8,119 bases of DNA from Betaproteobacteria bacterium. GTDB lineage: Bacteria; Pseudomonadota; Gammaproteobacteria; Burkholderiales; Casimicrobiaceae. Numbering within the stretch: position 1 is the stretch's first letter; the number at the start of each line of letters is the position of its first letter. The stretch is from contig PLYG01000128.1 of NCBI GenBank assembly GCA_003153335.1, forward strand, positions 4,476-12,594. Direction: 5' to 3'. Position numbers and translations under genes: made by a program. Shown piece by piece: positions 1-5,513 of the stretch. The notes beneath the pieces are model-generated. The model saw only the letters and a list, made by a program, of their open reading frames with translations, did not search any database and was not told the DNA's origin.

Positions 1-436
1 CCGGCACCACCAGCAAGTCGCAGGCAAACATCGCGTTCAGCGATAGCACCCCGAGTTGCGGCGGGCAATCGATGATCACCTGCCGCTCCGGCTCGGGACG
101 CCGTTGCAGCGCAACGGCCATCCGCGTGATGGCGTTCAGGCTCTTTCCCAGCAACGAGTCCAGCCGGCTCAACTCGATGTGCGCTGCGATGATATCGGTC
201 GCCGACCGGGTGGGCCGCAGCAGCGAAAAAAGCGGTTTGCCCTTGACGAAGAATTCGTAAATGCTTTCCTCGGGGCGTTGCGGCGCGCCGCCGAGTATGC
301 TTGAAAGATGCGCCTGCGGATCGAGGTCGATGCCAATCGGCCGCTGGCCTATTCTGACCAGCGCGCCCAGCAGATTCAAGCTCGTCGTGGTCTTGCCCAC
401 GCCGCCCTTTTGATTGAATACCGCGATTACCGCCAC
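1..436 (-). CDS. parA: ParA/Soj family ATPase, N-terminal part (cut by window edge)
   Basis: Partial gene: 145 codons from the start are present and the C-terminus lies beyond position 1. The protein opens with MAVIAVFNQKGGVGKTTTS, the deviant Walker A box (about residues 9-17) of ParA/MinD P-loop ATPases. It continues with IDLDPQAHLSS (Walker A' region, about residues 37-47) and VIIDCPPQLGVLSLNA (Walker B region, about residues 119-134). Such proteins dimerise on ATP, bind DNA or another surface, and position chromosomes, plasmids or protein complexes, usually with a ParB-like partner. No partner gene is visible because the window ends. The GTG start at 436 is chosen because AGGGAG lies 5 nt upstream (442-447) and the Walker A box follows at the usual distance. 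The reading frame stays open upstream but offers no other start with a ribosome binding site. Chromosome segregation or a cargo-positioning role are both possible; family assignment is secure, function is not. Confidence 0.88.
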   Translation of the reverse strand, partial: MAVIAVFNQKGGVGKTTTSLNLLGALVRIGQRPIGIDLDPQAHLSSILGGAPQRPEESIYEFFVKGKPLFSLLRPTRSATDIIAAHIELSRLDSLLGKSLNAITRMAVALQRRPEPERQVIIDCPPQLGVLSLNAMFACDLLVVP

Positions 437-526
437 TGCTTCTCCCTGTTGCTGAAACTGACTGCGGACCGTTGTTACGCAGATTACCTGGCTGTCTCCG
501 AATGATGCCCCTCCCTTGCAGGGCGC

Positions 527-548
527 GCAGTCCGCTGCAGCGGACTGC
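527..548. repeat. 22-bp perfect palindrome
   Basis: Positions 527-537 are the exact reverse complement of 538-548, with no spacer; the centre reads CGCTGCAGCG. A perfect dyad of this length could be an operator for a dimeric regulator or the core of a repeated extragenic palindrome. It is unlike the consensus parS site (TGTTTCACGTGAAACA), so a centromere role is not supported despite the neighbouring ParA gene. The palindrome is directly visible; its role is unknown. Confidence 0.75.
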
Positions 549-593
549 CGTAAAGTGGGCGGACGGCACGCCGTCCGAATTCCCCACTTTACG
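549..593. repeat. long bulged inverted repeat (cruciform-type hairpin)
   Basis: The outer arms match over 11 bp: CGTAAAGTGGG at 549-559 and CCCACTTTACG at 583-593. The inner arms match over 8 bp: CGGACGGC at 560-567 and GCCGTCCG at 570-577. A 5-nt bulge, AATTC (578-582), lies on one side only. The whole element folds into one hairpin on either strand. It directly abuts the 22-bp palindrome, which suggests a composite repeat element rather than a simple terminator. Confidence 0.7.
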
Positions 594-599
594 CCCAAT

Positions 600-623
600 C
601 CTCGCCCCGCAAACGGGGCGAGG
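600..623 (-). terminator. strong GC-rich hairpin after phnE2, possible terminator
   Basis: Arms CCTCGCCCCG (600-609) and CGGGGCGAGG (614-623) pair perfectly over 10 bp with the loop CAAA. The hairpin begins 8 nt after the phnE2 stop in the direction of transcription, the usual place for a transcript end. The minus strand lacks the T-run expected of a canonical intrinsic terminator, so it may instead protect mRNA 3' ends or need an accessory factor. The ParA-type gene is transcribed in the same direction beyond it. Confidence 0.5.
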
Positions 624-631
624 GAGCTTGA

Positions 632-1441
632 TCAGATGATGCGCTTGCGGATCTGCGTGACGACGACTTCGGCGATGATTACGACGACGAACACCGTCAC
701 CAGAATCATGGCCACCCGATCCCACTGAAACAGATTGATCGCGGTGTCGAGCGCCATGCCGATTCCGCCTGCACCCACGAACCCCAGCACCGCGGACTCG
801 CGCACATTGATGTCCCAGCGAAAGAGCGCAATCGCCCAGAACGTGGGCTTCACCTGCGGCCAGTAGCCGTAGAGGATCAGGCTGAAGGGCGATGCACCGG
901 CGGCGGTCAGCGCCTCGATCGAACCCTTGTTCGCGTCCTCGACGGCTTCGGAGAACAGCTTGCCAATGAAGCCGATCGAGTGAAATGCAATCGCGCAGGT
1001 CCCGGCCAGCGCGCCCGGCCCGAACACCGCCACGAAGAACAGCGCCCAGAGCAAGGTCGACACCGAGCGTGTCGACACCAGGATGAACCGCGCGAAATAA
1101 TTGAGCACCGGTACCGGCACCGCATTCCTCGCGGCGAGAAAGCCGACCGGAATGCCCATCAACAGGCCGAGCACTGTGGACAATGCCGCGATGTCCAGCG
1201 TCTCGATCAGCGCCTCGTGCACCCCTTCCGGATAAAAGCCCCAGGCGATCGGCCACATGCGCTGGAACATGTCGGCGAACTGCTCGGGCGCGTCGTAGAG
1301 GAATTCGGGAATGATCTCGATGGACTCGGCCGAGACGGCCACTGCGGCGACGATGAAAAAGTAGACGGCATAGCGCGCCAGCCGCTCCGCCGGAGTGAAG
1401 CGGCGCCATTCGCGCGTGGTGGCGGCGTGAACGACGCTCAT
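632..1441 (-). CDS. phnE: PhnE-type ABC transporter permease (second permease)
   Basis: 269-aa inner-membrane protein and last gene of the transporter cluster. A cytoplasmic N-terminus rich in Arg/Lys (residues 10-23) is followed by a membrane helix at about 24-40, a periplasmic loop at 40-75, and further hydrophobic segments at about 82-104, 112-140, 143-160 and 243-262. The EAA loop that docks on the ATPase is visible as SEAVEDANKGSIEALTAAGA (164-183). It is followed by the INVRESAVLGFVGAGGIG stretch (211-228) typical of PhnE and related BPD_transp_1 permeases. The ATG overlaps the stop of the upstream permease gene as ATGA, so translation is probably coupled; only a weak AGG precedes it. 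With the other permease it presumably forms a heterodimeric channel for a phosphonate- or phosphite-like oxyanion. The family is clear; the substrate is inferred. Confidence 0.9.
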   Translation of the reverse strand: MSVVHAATTREWRRFTPAERLARYAVYFFIVAAVAVSAESIEIIPEFLYDAPEQFADMFQRMWPIAWGFYPEGVHEALIETLDIAALSTVLGLLMGIPVGFLAARNAVPVPVLNYFARFILVSTRSVSTLLWALFFVAVFGPGALAGTCAIAFHSIGFIGKLFSEAVEDANKGSIEALTAAGASPFSLILYGYWPQVKPTFWAIALFRWDINVRESAVLGFVGAGGIGMALDTAINLFQWDRVAMILVTVFVVVIIAEVVVTQIRKRII

Positions 1442-2229
1442 TGCCTGAATACCCGCTTGACCTGGATCTGCAGCACTTCGCCCACCATGATCAGCGCGAT
1501 GATTGAAAGCAGAATGGCGAACACGAAGTCGTAATCAAAGCGCTGGAACGCGGCGAACAGCGTCCCGCCTATGCCGCCCGCGCCGACAATGCCCACCATG
1601 GTCGAGTTGCGCAGATTCGCATCGGTCTCGTATGCGGAAAAACCGATAAAGCGGAACATCACCTGCGGCACCACGCCGAACACAATAGTGTTCATGAACG
1701 ACGCGCCGGTGGCGCGTACCGCCTCGATCTGCTTGAGCGAAATCTCCTCGATCGCCTCGGTGAACAGCTTGCCCAGGAAGCCGACCGAGGCGACGGTGAG
1801 CGCGGCGATTCCGGCCAATGCGCCGAAACCCACCGCCTTGACGAAGATGATGGCAACGATGACCGGATGGAACGAACGGCACAGCATGATCAGCATCCGC
1901 ACCGGCCACGTGACGACCGCCGGCATCAGGTTGCGCGCGGCGAGCACCGACAGCGGTAACGAGAGCAGTATGCCGAGAAACGAGGCGACGACTGCCATTT
2001 CCAGGCTTTCCGTGAGGCCCTGCAGCAACAGCTCCCAGCGGCTGAAATTGGGCGGAAACATCCGCGAAATGAAGTGCGCGCCGTTGCCGATCCCCTGCAC
2101 AAAGCGCGGCCAGCTCAACTCGAGATGCGCTATGGCATAGCCCAGATAGACGAACAGCGCCAGCCAGCCGAGGCGCACATGCCACGGCGCGCGGAACGGC
2201 CTCGCTTCAGTGAGTCCAGCCAGCGTCAT
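1438..2229 (-). CDS. phnE: PhnE-type ABC transporter permease (first permease)
   Basis: 263-aa inner-membrane permease of the phosphonate/phosphite importer family. Hydrophobic segments lie at about residues 20-36, 76-97, 108-130, 132-151 and 234-253. The EAA loop for contact with PhnC reads TEAIEEISLKQIEAVRATGA (157-176), followed by the family hallmark NSTMVGIVGAGGIGG (208-222). It shares the layout of the next gene's product but differs in the N-terminal half, so the two are diverged paralogues, not fragments of one broken gene; each has its own EAA loop and helix set. The ATG overlaps the phnC stop as ATGA, with GAGGG 9 nt upstream (2239-2243), so it is translated from the same message as phnC. 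Position 117 (Cys) falls in a membrane segment. Substrate specificity cannot be read from a permease sequence. Confidence 0.9.
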   Translation of the reverse strand: MTLAGLTEARPFRAPWHVRLGWLALFVYLGYAIAHLELSWPRFVQGIGNGAHFISRMFPPNFSRWELLLQGLTESLEMAVVASFLGILLSLPLSVLAARNLMPAVVTWPVRMLIMLCRSFHPVIVAIIFVKAVGFGALAGIAALTVASVGFLGKLFTEAIEEISLKQIEAVRATGASFMNTIVFGVVPQVMFRFIGFSAYETDANLRNSTMVGIVGAGGIGGTLFAAFQRFDYDFVFAILLSIIALIMVGEVLQIQVKRVFRQ

Positions 2230-2975
2230 GCGAGCCAGCCCTCGCCGCCGTAAATCATCTTGAGCTTGTCGTCGGTGAGACCTTCGGGCGGCCCATCGTA
2301 GACGATGCTGCCCTCGGACATGCCGAGTATGCGGTTGGCAAAGCGCTTCGCCAGATCGACGTCATGCATGTTGATCATGACCGGGATCTGGTTTTCCTCG
2401 GCGAGGCCGCACATCAGTTGCATGATTTCGACCGAGGTCTTGGGGTCGAGCGAGGACGTCGGTTCATCGGCCAGCAACAGCGCGGGCTTTTGCATCAACG
2501 CGCGCGCGATGCCCACGCGCTGGCGCTGGCCGCCCGACAGTGCGTCCGCGCGCGTGTTGGCGAAGCTCGCCAGTCCGACGTGCTCGAGCAGCTTGAACGC
2601 ATGGTCGATGTCGGACTGCTCGAACTTGCGCCGGAACGAATCCCACGCCGAGGTGTAGCCGAGGCGCCCGGTCAGCAGGTTTTCCATCACGGTGAGGCGC
2701 TCCACCAGGTTGTACTCCTGGAACACCATCCCCATCTTGCGCCGCACTTCGCGCAATGCCTGGCCGTGTAGATGCGCGATGTCCTTCCCTTCGAACACGA
2801 TCTCGCCTTCGGTGGGTTCGACCAGCAGGTTGATGCAGCGGATCAGCGTCGACTTGCCGGTGCCCGAGGGCCCGATGATGGCCGTGATCCCGTGCGGCGC
2901 GATTTCGACTGAAATGCTCTTCAGCACCGGCTTGCCCGGTACATAGGATTTGGAAAGATTCCGTATGCTCAGCAT
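2226..2975 (-). CDS. phnC: PhnC-type ABC transporter ATPase
   Basis: 249-aa cytoplasmic ATP-binding subunit that powers the importer. All motifs of a working ABC ATPase are present in order: Walker A GPSGTGKST (35-43), Q-loop VFQEYNL (84-90), signature LSGGQRQR (146-153), Walker B LLLADEP (166-172), D-loop SSLD (174-177) and H-loop His204 in NMHDVDLA. The HxVDLA context after the switch histidine and the TGRLGYTSAWDS stretch (102-113) are what I associate with PhnC rather than with phosphate (PstB) or amino-acid importer ATPases. The start at 2975 is supported by GAGGG 8 nt upstream and by the normal distance to Walker A. It is separated from the preceding binding-protein gene by 127 bp and coupled to the first permease by an ATGA overlap. 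Likely partner: both downstream permeases. Confidence 0.93.
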   Translation of the reverse strand: MLSIRNLSKSYVPGKPVLKSISVEIAPHGITAIIGPSGTGKSTLIRCINLLVEPTEGEIVFEGKDIAHLHGQALREVRRKMGMVFQEYNLVERLTVMENLLTGRLGYTSAWDSFRRKFEQSDIDHAFKLLEHVGLASFANTRADALSGGQRQRVGIARALMQKPALLLADEPTSSLDPKTSVEIMQLMCGLAEENQIPVMINMHDVDLAKRFANRILGMSEGSIVYDGPPEGLTDDKLKMIYGGEGWLA

Positions 2976-3102
2976 TGGTCAATCCCTCGACTGGCCCAGG
3001 ACAGCCTCTGAGCGCAACGAAGGCAGCAGGATGAGTCGAGCGAAGCGATCCCCATCGTACGTTATGTTGGCACCCTAAAGTAGCGCCATTGCGGTCCAGG
3101 CC
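2976..3102. other. intergenic region with REP-like or repeat-derived sequence
   Basis: This gap separates the second binding-protein gene from phnC. On the minus strand it carries two similar blocks, TCGCTTCGCTCGACTC (3034-3049 on the plus strand, read in reverse) and CCTTCGTTGCGCTCAG (about 3007-3022). Both look like the CTTCG...GCTC-rich intergenic repeats scattered in many proteobacterial genomes; that resemblance is from memory. A 7-bp inverted repeat, CTCGACT (2986-2992) and AGTCGAG (3034-3040), frames the segment. No clear terminator or promoter is visible, so phnC may be read from the upstream genes. The evidence for a mobile or repeated origin is weak. Confidence 0.35.
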
Positions 3103-4095
3103 CTATTTCTTCGCCTTGTCCTGTTCCTTGTCCAGCGCCTTGCGATCGAATGCTTCTCCGGTGGCCGCCGCGACTTTGCGGATGGCCTCCCAGTCGCGCT
3201 TGTATTCCACCGGCCACCAGCGATCGGCGCCCTGAAAGGCCTTCACCATTTCCGGCGAGTAGTGATACTGGAGGACGCACTCGCGGATTTTCTTCTGGAG
3301 CTCCGGCCGCAGATCGTGGGCCATCGACATGCTGCCCGGCGGGAAATCGGGGCTCTTGTAAAGGACGCGCATTTCGCCCCGCTTGATCAGCCCGCGGTCT
3401 TCCATGCGCAGCACGACGTCCGAGGCCACGTGCGCGGCATCATAGTCGCCGGTCGACACGCCGGTCACCGAATTCTCATGCCTGCCGGAATAGATGACCT
3501 TGTAATCCTTGTCGGGGACGAGCCCCTCGGCTACCATCAACGCCCGCGGCGCGAGATTACCGGAGTTCGACGACGGCGAGACATGCGCGACCTTCTTGCC
3601 CTTGAGATCGGAGAGTTTCTGGTACGGGCTGTCCACCCTGACCACGGTCCACAACTGGTAACCCTGCTTTCCCTTGGCGTCGCCGCGAATGGCGAACGGC
3701 ACGGCGCCGGCGAGATTGACGGCAAACGCCGTGTCGCCGGTCGAGAACATGCCGAGGTGCATCCGGCCCGAGCGCATCGCCTCGATCGCCGCGGCGTTCG
3801 AGAGCACGCTGTAGAAATGGATGCGCTTGCCGGTGCAGACCTTCAGGTGGTCGACATAATTCTCGAGTATCTTTTCATAGACGGCGGGATCTTCGAGCGG
3901 CGAGTAGGTGAAAAGCAGAAACGGCGGATTCTTCCACTGCTTCGGGTCCTTCGGCGGGTCGGCGACCAGATCGTGGTTCTCGTCGCAATAACGCTCATCG
4001 AGATCGCCGCGATATTTGCACGTGTCGGCAGCCTGCGTGCTCATCGCAACGAGTGCACCGGCAAAGACCAGCGAGGTCAACACCGAATCGCGCAC
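3103..4095 (-). CDS. phnD: PhnD-type periplasmic binding protein (second copy)
   Basis: 330-aa phosphonate/phosphite/phosphate-type substrate-binding protein. A Sec signal peptide is visible (hydrophobic core about 5-17, likely cleavage STQA|ADTC after residue 22), so it is periplasmic. The mature protein has the family pocket signature SPSSNSGNLAPRAL (173-186) plus GYDAAHVASD-type and MAHDL segments. It aligns with the upstream paralogue without a gap to about residue 320, including four Cys at 26, 37, 87 and 273 that could form disulfides. It differs at probable pocket-lining positions: FSTGD where the other has FSTGP (117-121), AAHVASD for AAPVASD (220-226), and PPGSMSMAHDL for PTSSFAIAHDL (252-262). 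The GTG start at 4095 is chosen because GGGAG lies 5 nt upstream (4101-4105) and the signal peptide begins directly there; the signal has only one early positive residue. The likely role is a second receptor for the same PhnC/PhnE transporter. Ligand unknown. Confidence 0.88.
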   Translation of the reverse strand: MRDSVLTSLVFAGALVAMSTQAADTCKYRGDLDERYCDENHDLVADPPKDPKQWKNPPFLLFTYSPLEDPAVYEKILENYVDHLKVCTGKRIHFYSVLSNAAAIEAMRSGRMHLGMFSTGDTAFAVNLAGAVPFAIRGDAKGKQGYQLWTVVRVDSPYQKLSDLKGKKVAHVSPSSNSGNLAPRALMVAEGLVPDKDYKVIYSGRHENSVTGVSTGDYDAAHVASDVVLRMEDRGLIKRGEMRVLYKSPDFPPGSMSMAHDLRPELQKKIRECVLQYHYSPEMVKAFQGADRWWPVEYKRDWEAIRKVAAATGEAFDRKALDKEQDKAKK

Positions 4096-4268
4096 GCCCG
4101 CTCCCGTTCCTGGAATCCGGCGCTGCCGATCGGCACGTCAAACGAGCCGGGACGAACCCCGGGCCGATACATTGCCAGTACAACGAATTTGACAGTTTCA
4201 AACATATCATTTTCGATGTTTCACAACTCGCGAGTCGGCGCGCTGGTGTAATGAACCCGTATCACCGG
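4096..4268 (-). promoter_or_regulatory. AT-rich intergenic region between the two binding-protein genes, possible regulatory site
   Basis: 173 bp with an AT-rich island (about 4176-4226) inside otherwise GC-rich DNA, a common mark of a promoter or operator. It contains an inverted repeat AAACAT/ATGTTT (4200-4205 and 4216-4221, 10-nt spacer). On the minus strand it carries one CTGTCAA (4189-4195), one half of the PhoB box as known from enteric bacteria; I find no second half at the required 11-nt period. TTGAAA on the minus strand resembles a -35 box but has no good -10 partner. A short hairpin, CCGGG/CCCGG (4147-4151 and 4158-4162), lies nearer the downstream gene. Separate or modulated expression of the second binding protein is plausible but unproven. 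Confidence 0.3.
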
Positions 4269-5279
4269 TCACTTTTTCTTGGCCGCGTCGTCGCGTTCCT
4301 TCTGTGCCATCTTGTCGAATGCCGACTTGGTGAACTCCTCGCCCGAACCCTTGGCCACTACCCGCACCGCTTCCCACGCCGTCTTGTAGTTGATGGGGAA
4401 GAAGCGGTCCGCGCCTTCAAACGCCTTTTGCATTTCCGGCGGGAAGCGGAAGTCGTAAAAACAGGACACCAACTTGTCCGAGAGCTTGGGCTCGAGATCG
4501 TGCGCAATCGCGAACGACGACGTCGGGAATTTCTGGCTGCGATAAATGACGCGGAAGTCGCTTTCCTTGATCTGCCCGCGATGCGCCATGCGGATGAACA
4601 CGTCGGACGCCACCGGCGCTGCATCATAGTCGCCCGAATTGACGCCGAGTATCGATTGGTCATGCTTGCCCGAGTAGACGACCTTGTAGTCTTTGTCCGG
4701 CACCAGCCCTTCGGCCGGGAACAGCGCGCGCGGCGCGAGGTTGCCGGAGTTCGAGGAGGGCGAAGCGTGCGCCACCTTCTTGCCCTTGAGGTCGGCGAGC
4801 TTGTGATACGGGCTGTCGGTCTTGACGATCATGATCAGGTTGTACCCCTGAAACTCGGTGGCCGTACCCTTGACCGCGAACGGCACCGCGCCGGCCAGGT
4901 TCACCGCGAAGGCGGTCGGGCCCGTCGAGAACCCGGCTACGTGCAGCCGGCCCGAGCGCATCGCTTCGATTTCCGCCGCGTTGCTCTGTACCTGGTAGAA
5001 AACGACTTTCTTGTTCACGCATTGCGAAAGATAGGTCGTGAACGGCTTGAATATGGATTCATACACCGCGGGGTCTTCAACCGGCGTGTACGTAAAAACG
5101 ATGGTGTTGGGGTTCTTCCACTGCTTCGGGTCTTTCGGCGCGTCGGCCACCATGTCCATGTTTTCATCACAGTACTGCGCGTCGAGCTCGCCGCGATTCT
5201 TGCAGGTATCCGCCGCATAGGCCGAGATAGCAAAACCACAGCCCAGGATCGCGGCCAGCAGCAGTCGAATCAGTTTCAT
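4269..5279 (-). CDS. phnD: PhnD-type periplasmic binding protein (first copy)
   Basis: 336-aa periplasmic receptor and first gene of the transporter cluster. The signal peptide is MKLIRLLLAAILGCGFAIS followed by AYA|ADTC (cleavage after residue 22). The mature N-terminus carries two Cys (26, 37) around RGELDAQY, then DENMDMVAD (38-46), an acidic DxNxDxxxD pattern like a calcium-binding loop. Other Cys are at 87 and 273. The pocket signature SPSSNSGNLAPRAL (173-186) corresponds to the STSG anion-binding loop of PhnD proteins, and Asp226 in PVASD is a candidate ligand contact. The C-terminus ends in a Lys/Asp/Glu-rich tail (KKK). The start is certain: AAAGGAGG (5285-5292) sits 5 nt before the ATG. 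Over residues 23-74, 39 of 52 positions are identical to the second copy by hand count. It belongs to the PhnD-like superfamily; phosphonate, phosphite or another phosphorus oxyanion are possible ligands. Confidence 0.92.
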   Translation of the reverse strand: MKLIRLLLAAILGCGFAISAYAADTCKNRGELDAQYCDENMDMVADAPKDPKQWKNPNTIVFTYTPVEDPAVYESIFKPFTTYLSQCVNKKVVFYQVQSNAAEIEAMRSGRLHVAGFSTGPTAFAVNLAGAVPFAVKGTATEFQGYNLIMIVKTDSPYHKLADLKGKKVAHASPSSNSGNLAPRALFPAEGLVPDKDYKVVYSGKHDQSILGVNSGDYDAAPVASDVFIRMAHRGQIKESDFRVIYRSQKFPTSSFAIAHDLEPKLSDKLVSCFYDFRFPPEMQKAFEGADRFFPINYKTAWEAVRVVAKGSGEEFTKSAFDKMAQKERDDAAKKK

Positions 5280-5401
5280 CGAATCCTCCTTTGATTCACT
5301 TCGGGTGCGTCATTGATCGCGGCTCCCTTCTCCCTCGGGGAGAAGGGCTGGGGATGCGGGAGGCTGGTACGCCACGATCCCTCGCAAGACTTCACGTGCA
5401 T
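5276..5401 (-). CDS. possible 41-aa leader ORF overlapping the phnD start
   Basis: An ORF of 42 codons starts MHVKSCEGSWRTS and ends VNQRRIR. Its ATG at 5401 is preceded by GGAGG (5406-5410), a strong ribosome binding site. Its TGA overlaps the ATG of the first binding-protein gene as ATGA, and that gene's own binding site lies inside the ORF's last codons. This is the layout of translational coupling or of a leader peptide. Against a real gene, the middle of the ORF (LPHPQPFSPREKG) is the translation of a REP-like palindrome and the peptide resembles nothing I know. An in-frame ATG at 5416 is an alternative start without a good binding site. I infer at most a regulatory leader. Confidence 0.25.
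   Translation of the reverse strand: MHVKSCEGSWRTSLPHPQPFSPREKGAAINDAPEVNQRRIR
5325..5363. repeat. REP-like palindromic element
   Basis: CCCTTCTCCC (5325-5334) and GGGAGAAGGG (5338-5347) form a perfect 10-bp stem around TCG, followed by CTGGGGATGCGGGAGG. This arrangement, a C/T-rich arm, a short loop, a G/A-rich arm and a TGGGG-type tail, matches from memory an abundant intergenic repeat of proteobacteria. Its position between two divergent genes, 46 nt upstream of the phnD start, is typical. It would form a stable hairpin in the leader of the phn transcript if transcription starts upstream of it. Confidence 0.6.
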
Positions 5402-5445
5402 GTCTCCTCCAGACATCCAGCGAATGCTGGATTGTAGCGCAATCC
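5400..5445. other. three consecutive small hairpins in the divergent region
   Basis: Three short stems lie back to back. ATGTCT/AGACAT (5400-5405 and 5411-5416) encloses CCTCC. CCAGC/GCTGG (5417-5421 and 5426-5430) encloses GAAT. GGATTG/CAATCC (5429-5434 and 5440-5445) encloses TAGCG and overlaps the second stem by two bases. On the minus strand the first loop displays GGAGG and its 3' arm covers the ATG of the leader ORF. All stems are short, so chance is possible individually; the clustering is the notable point. Confidence 0.4.
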
Positions 5446-5472
5446 CTGTGGCCGAAAGCCAGGCCTTTGGCT

Positions 5473-5478
5473 TATCAT
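5473..5478 (+). promoter_or_regulatory. possible -10 element for glmU
   Basis: TATCAT matches the sigma-70 -10 consensus at five of six positions and lies 35 nt before the GTG start of glmU, a reasonable distance for a short 5' leader. No convincing -35 hexamer is found 16-18 nt upstream (the region reads TGGCCGAAAGCC), so the call rests on one box only. Just upstream, GCCGAAAGCC and GGCCTTTGGC form an imperfect dyad (5452-5472). Confidence 0.25.
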
Positions 5479-5513
5479 TCGCCTTTCCCCCTGCTCTTGT
5501 GGCCTTTCTTTTC

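Larger units (their letters stand above)
437..631. other. intergenic region with three adjacent hairpins
   Basis: This gap lies between the stop of phnE2 and the start of the ParA-type gene, both on the minus strand. It carries three consecutive inverted repeats (527-548, 549-593 and 600-623), listed separately. A fourth, minor one of 4 bp with a 3-nt loop is at 513-523. The part nearest the ParA gene (437-512) contains its ribosome binding site but no -35/-10 pair I could defend on the minus strand. I see no plausible small gene here. Confidence 0.7.

Noticed and set aside
527..548. parS centromere site next to the ParA gene
   Set aside because: The palindrome shows no match to the conserved parS core TGTTTCACGTGAAACA.
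1438..2229. The two permease genes as halves of one split phnE
   Set aside because: Each is full length, with its own set of membrane segments, EAA loop and GAGGIG motif.
4189..4210. Plus-strand TTGACA (4189-4194) and TATCAT (4205-4210) as an antisense promoter
   Set aside because: Each box is close to consensus, but only 10 nt separate them, too short for sigma-70; at 17 nt the hexamer is TTCGAT.
3262..4251. 329-codon open frame on the plus strand antisense to the second receptor gene
   Set aside because: It is opposite a well-supported PhnD-type gene and its translation is low-complexity, Arg/His-rich and without a recognisable domain, as expected from GC-rich codon use.
5229..5279. Lipoprotein signal in the first receptor (Cys14 in AILGCGF)
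   Set aside because: The residues before Cys (I-L-G) do not fit the lipobox, the Cys lies within the hydrophobic core, and a normal AYA|ADTC signal peptidase I site follows.
4053..5294. 413-codon open frame on the plus strand antisense to the first receptor gene
   Set aside because: It shadows the paralogous gene in the same relative frame as the other antisense frame; the similarity between the two antisense frames follows from the duplication, not from a second coding sequence.
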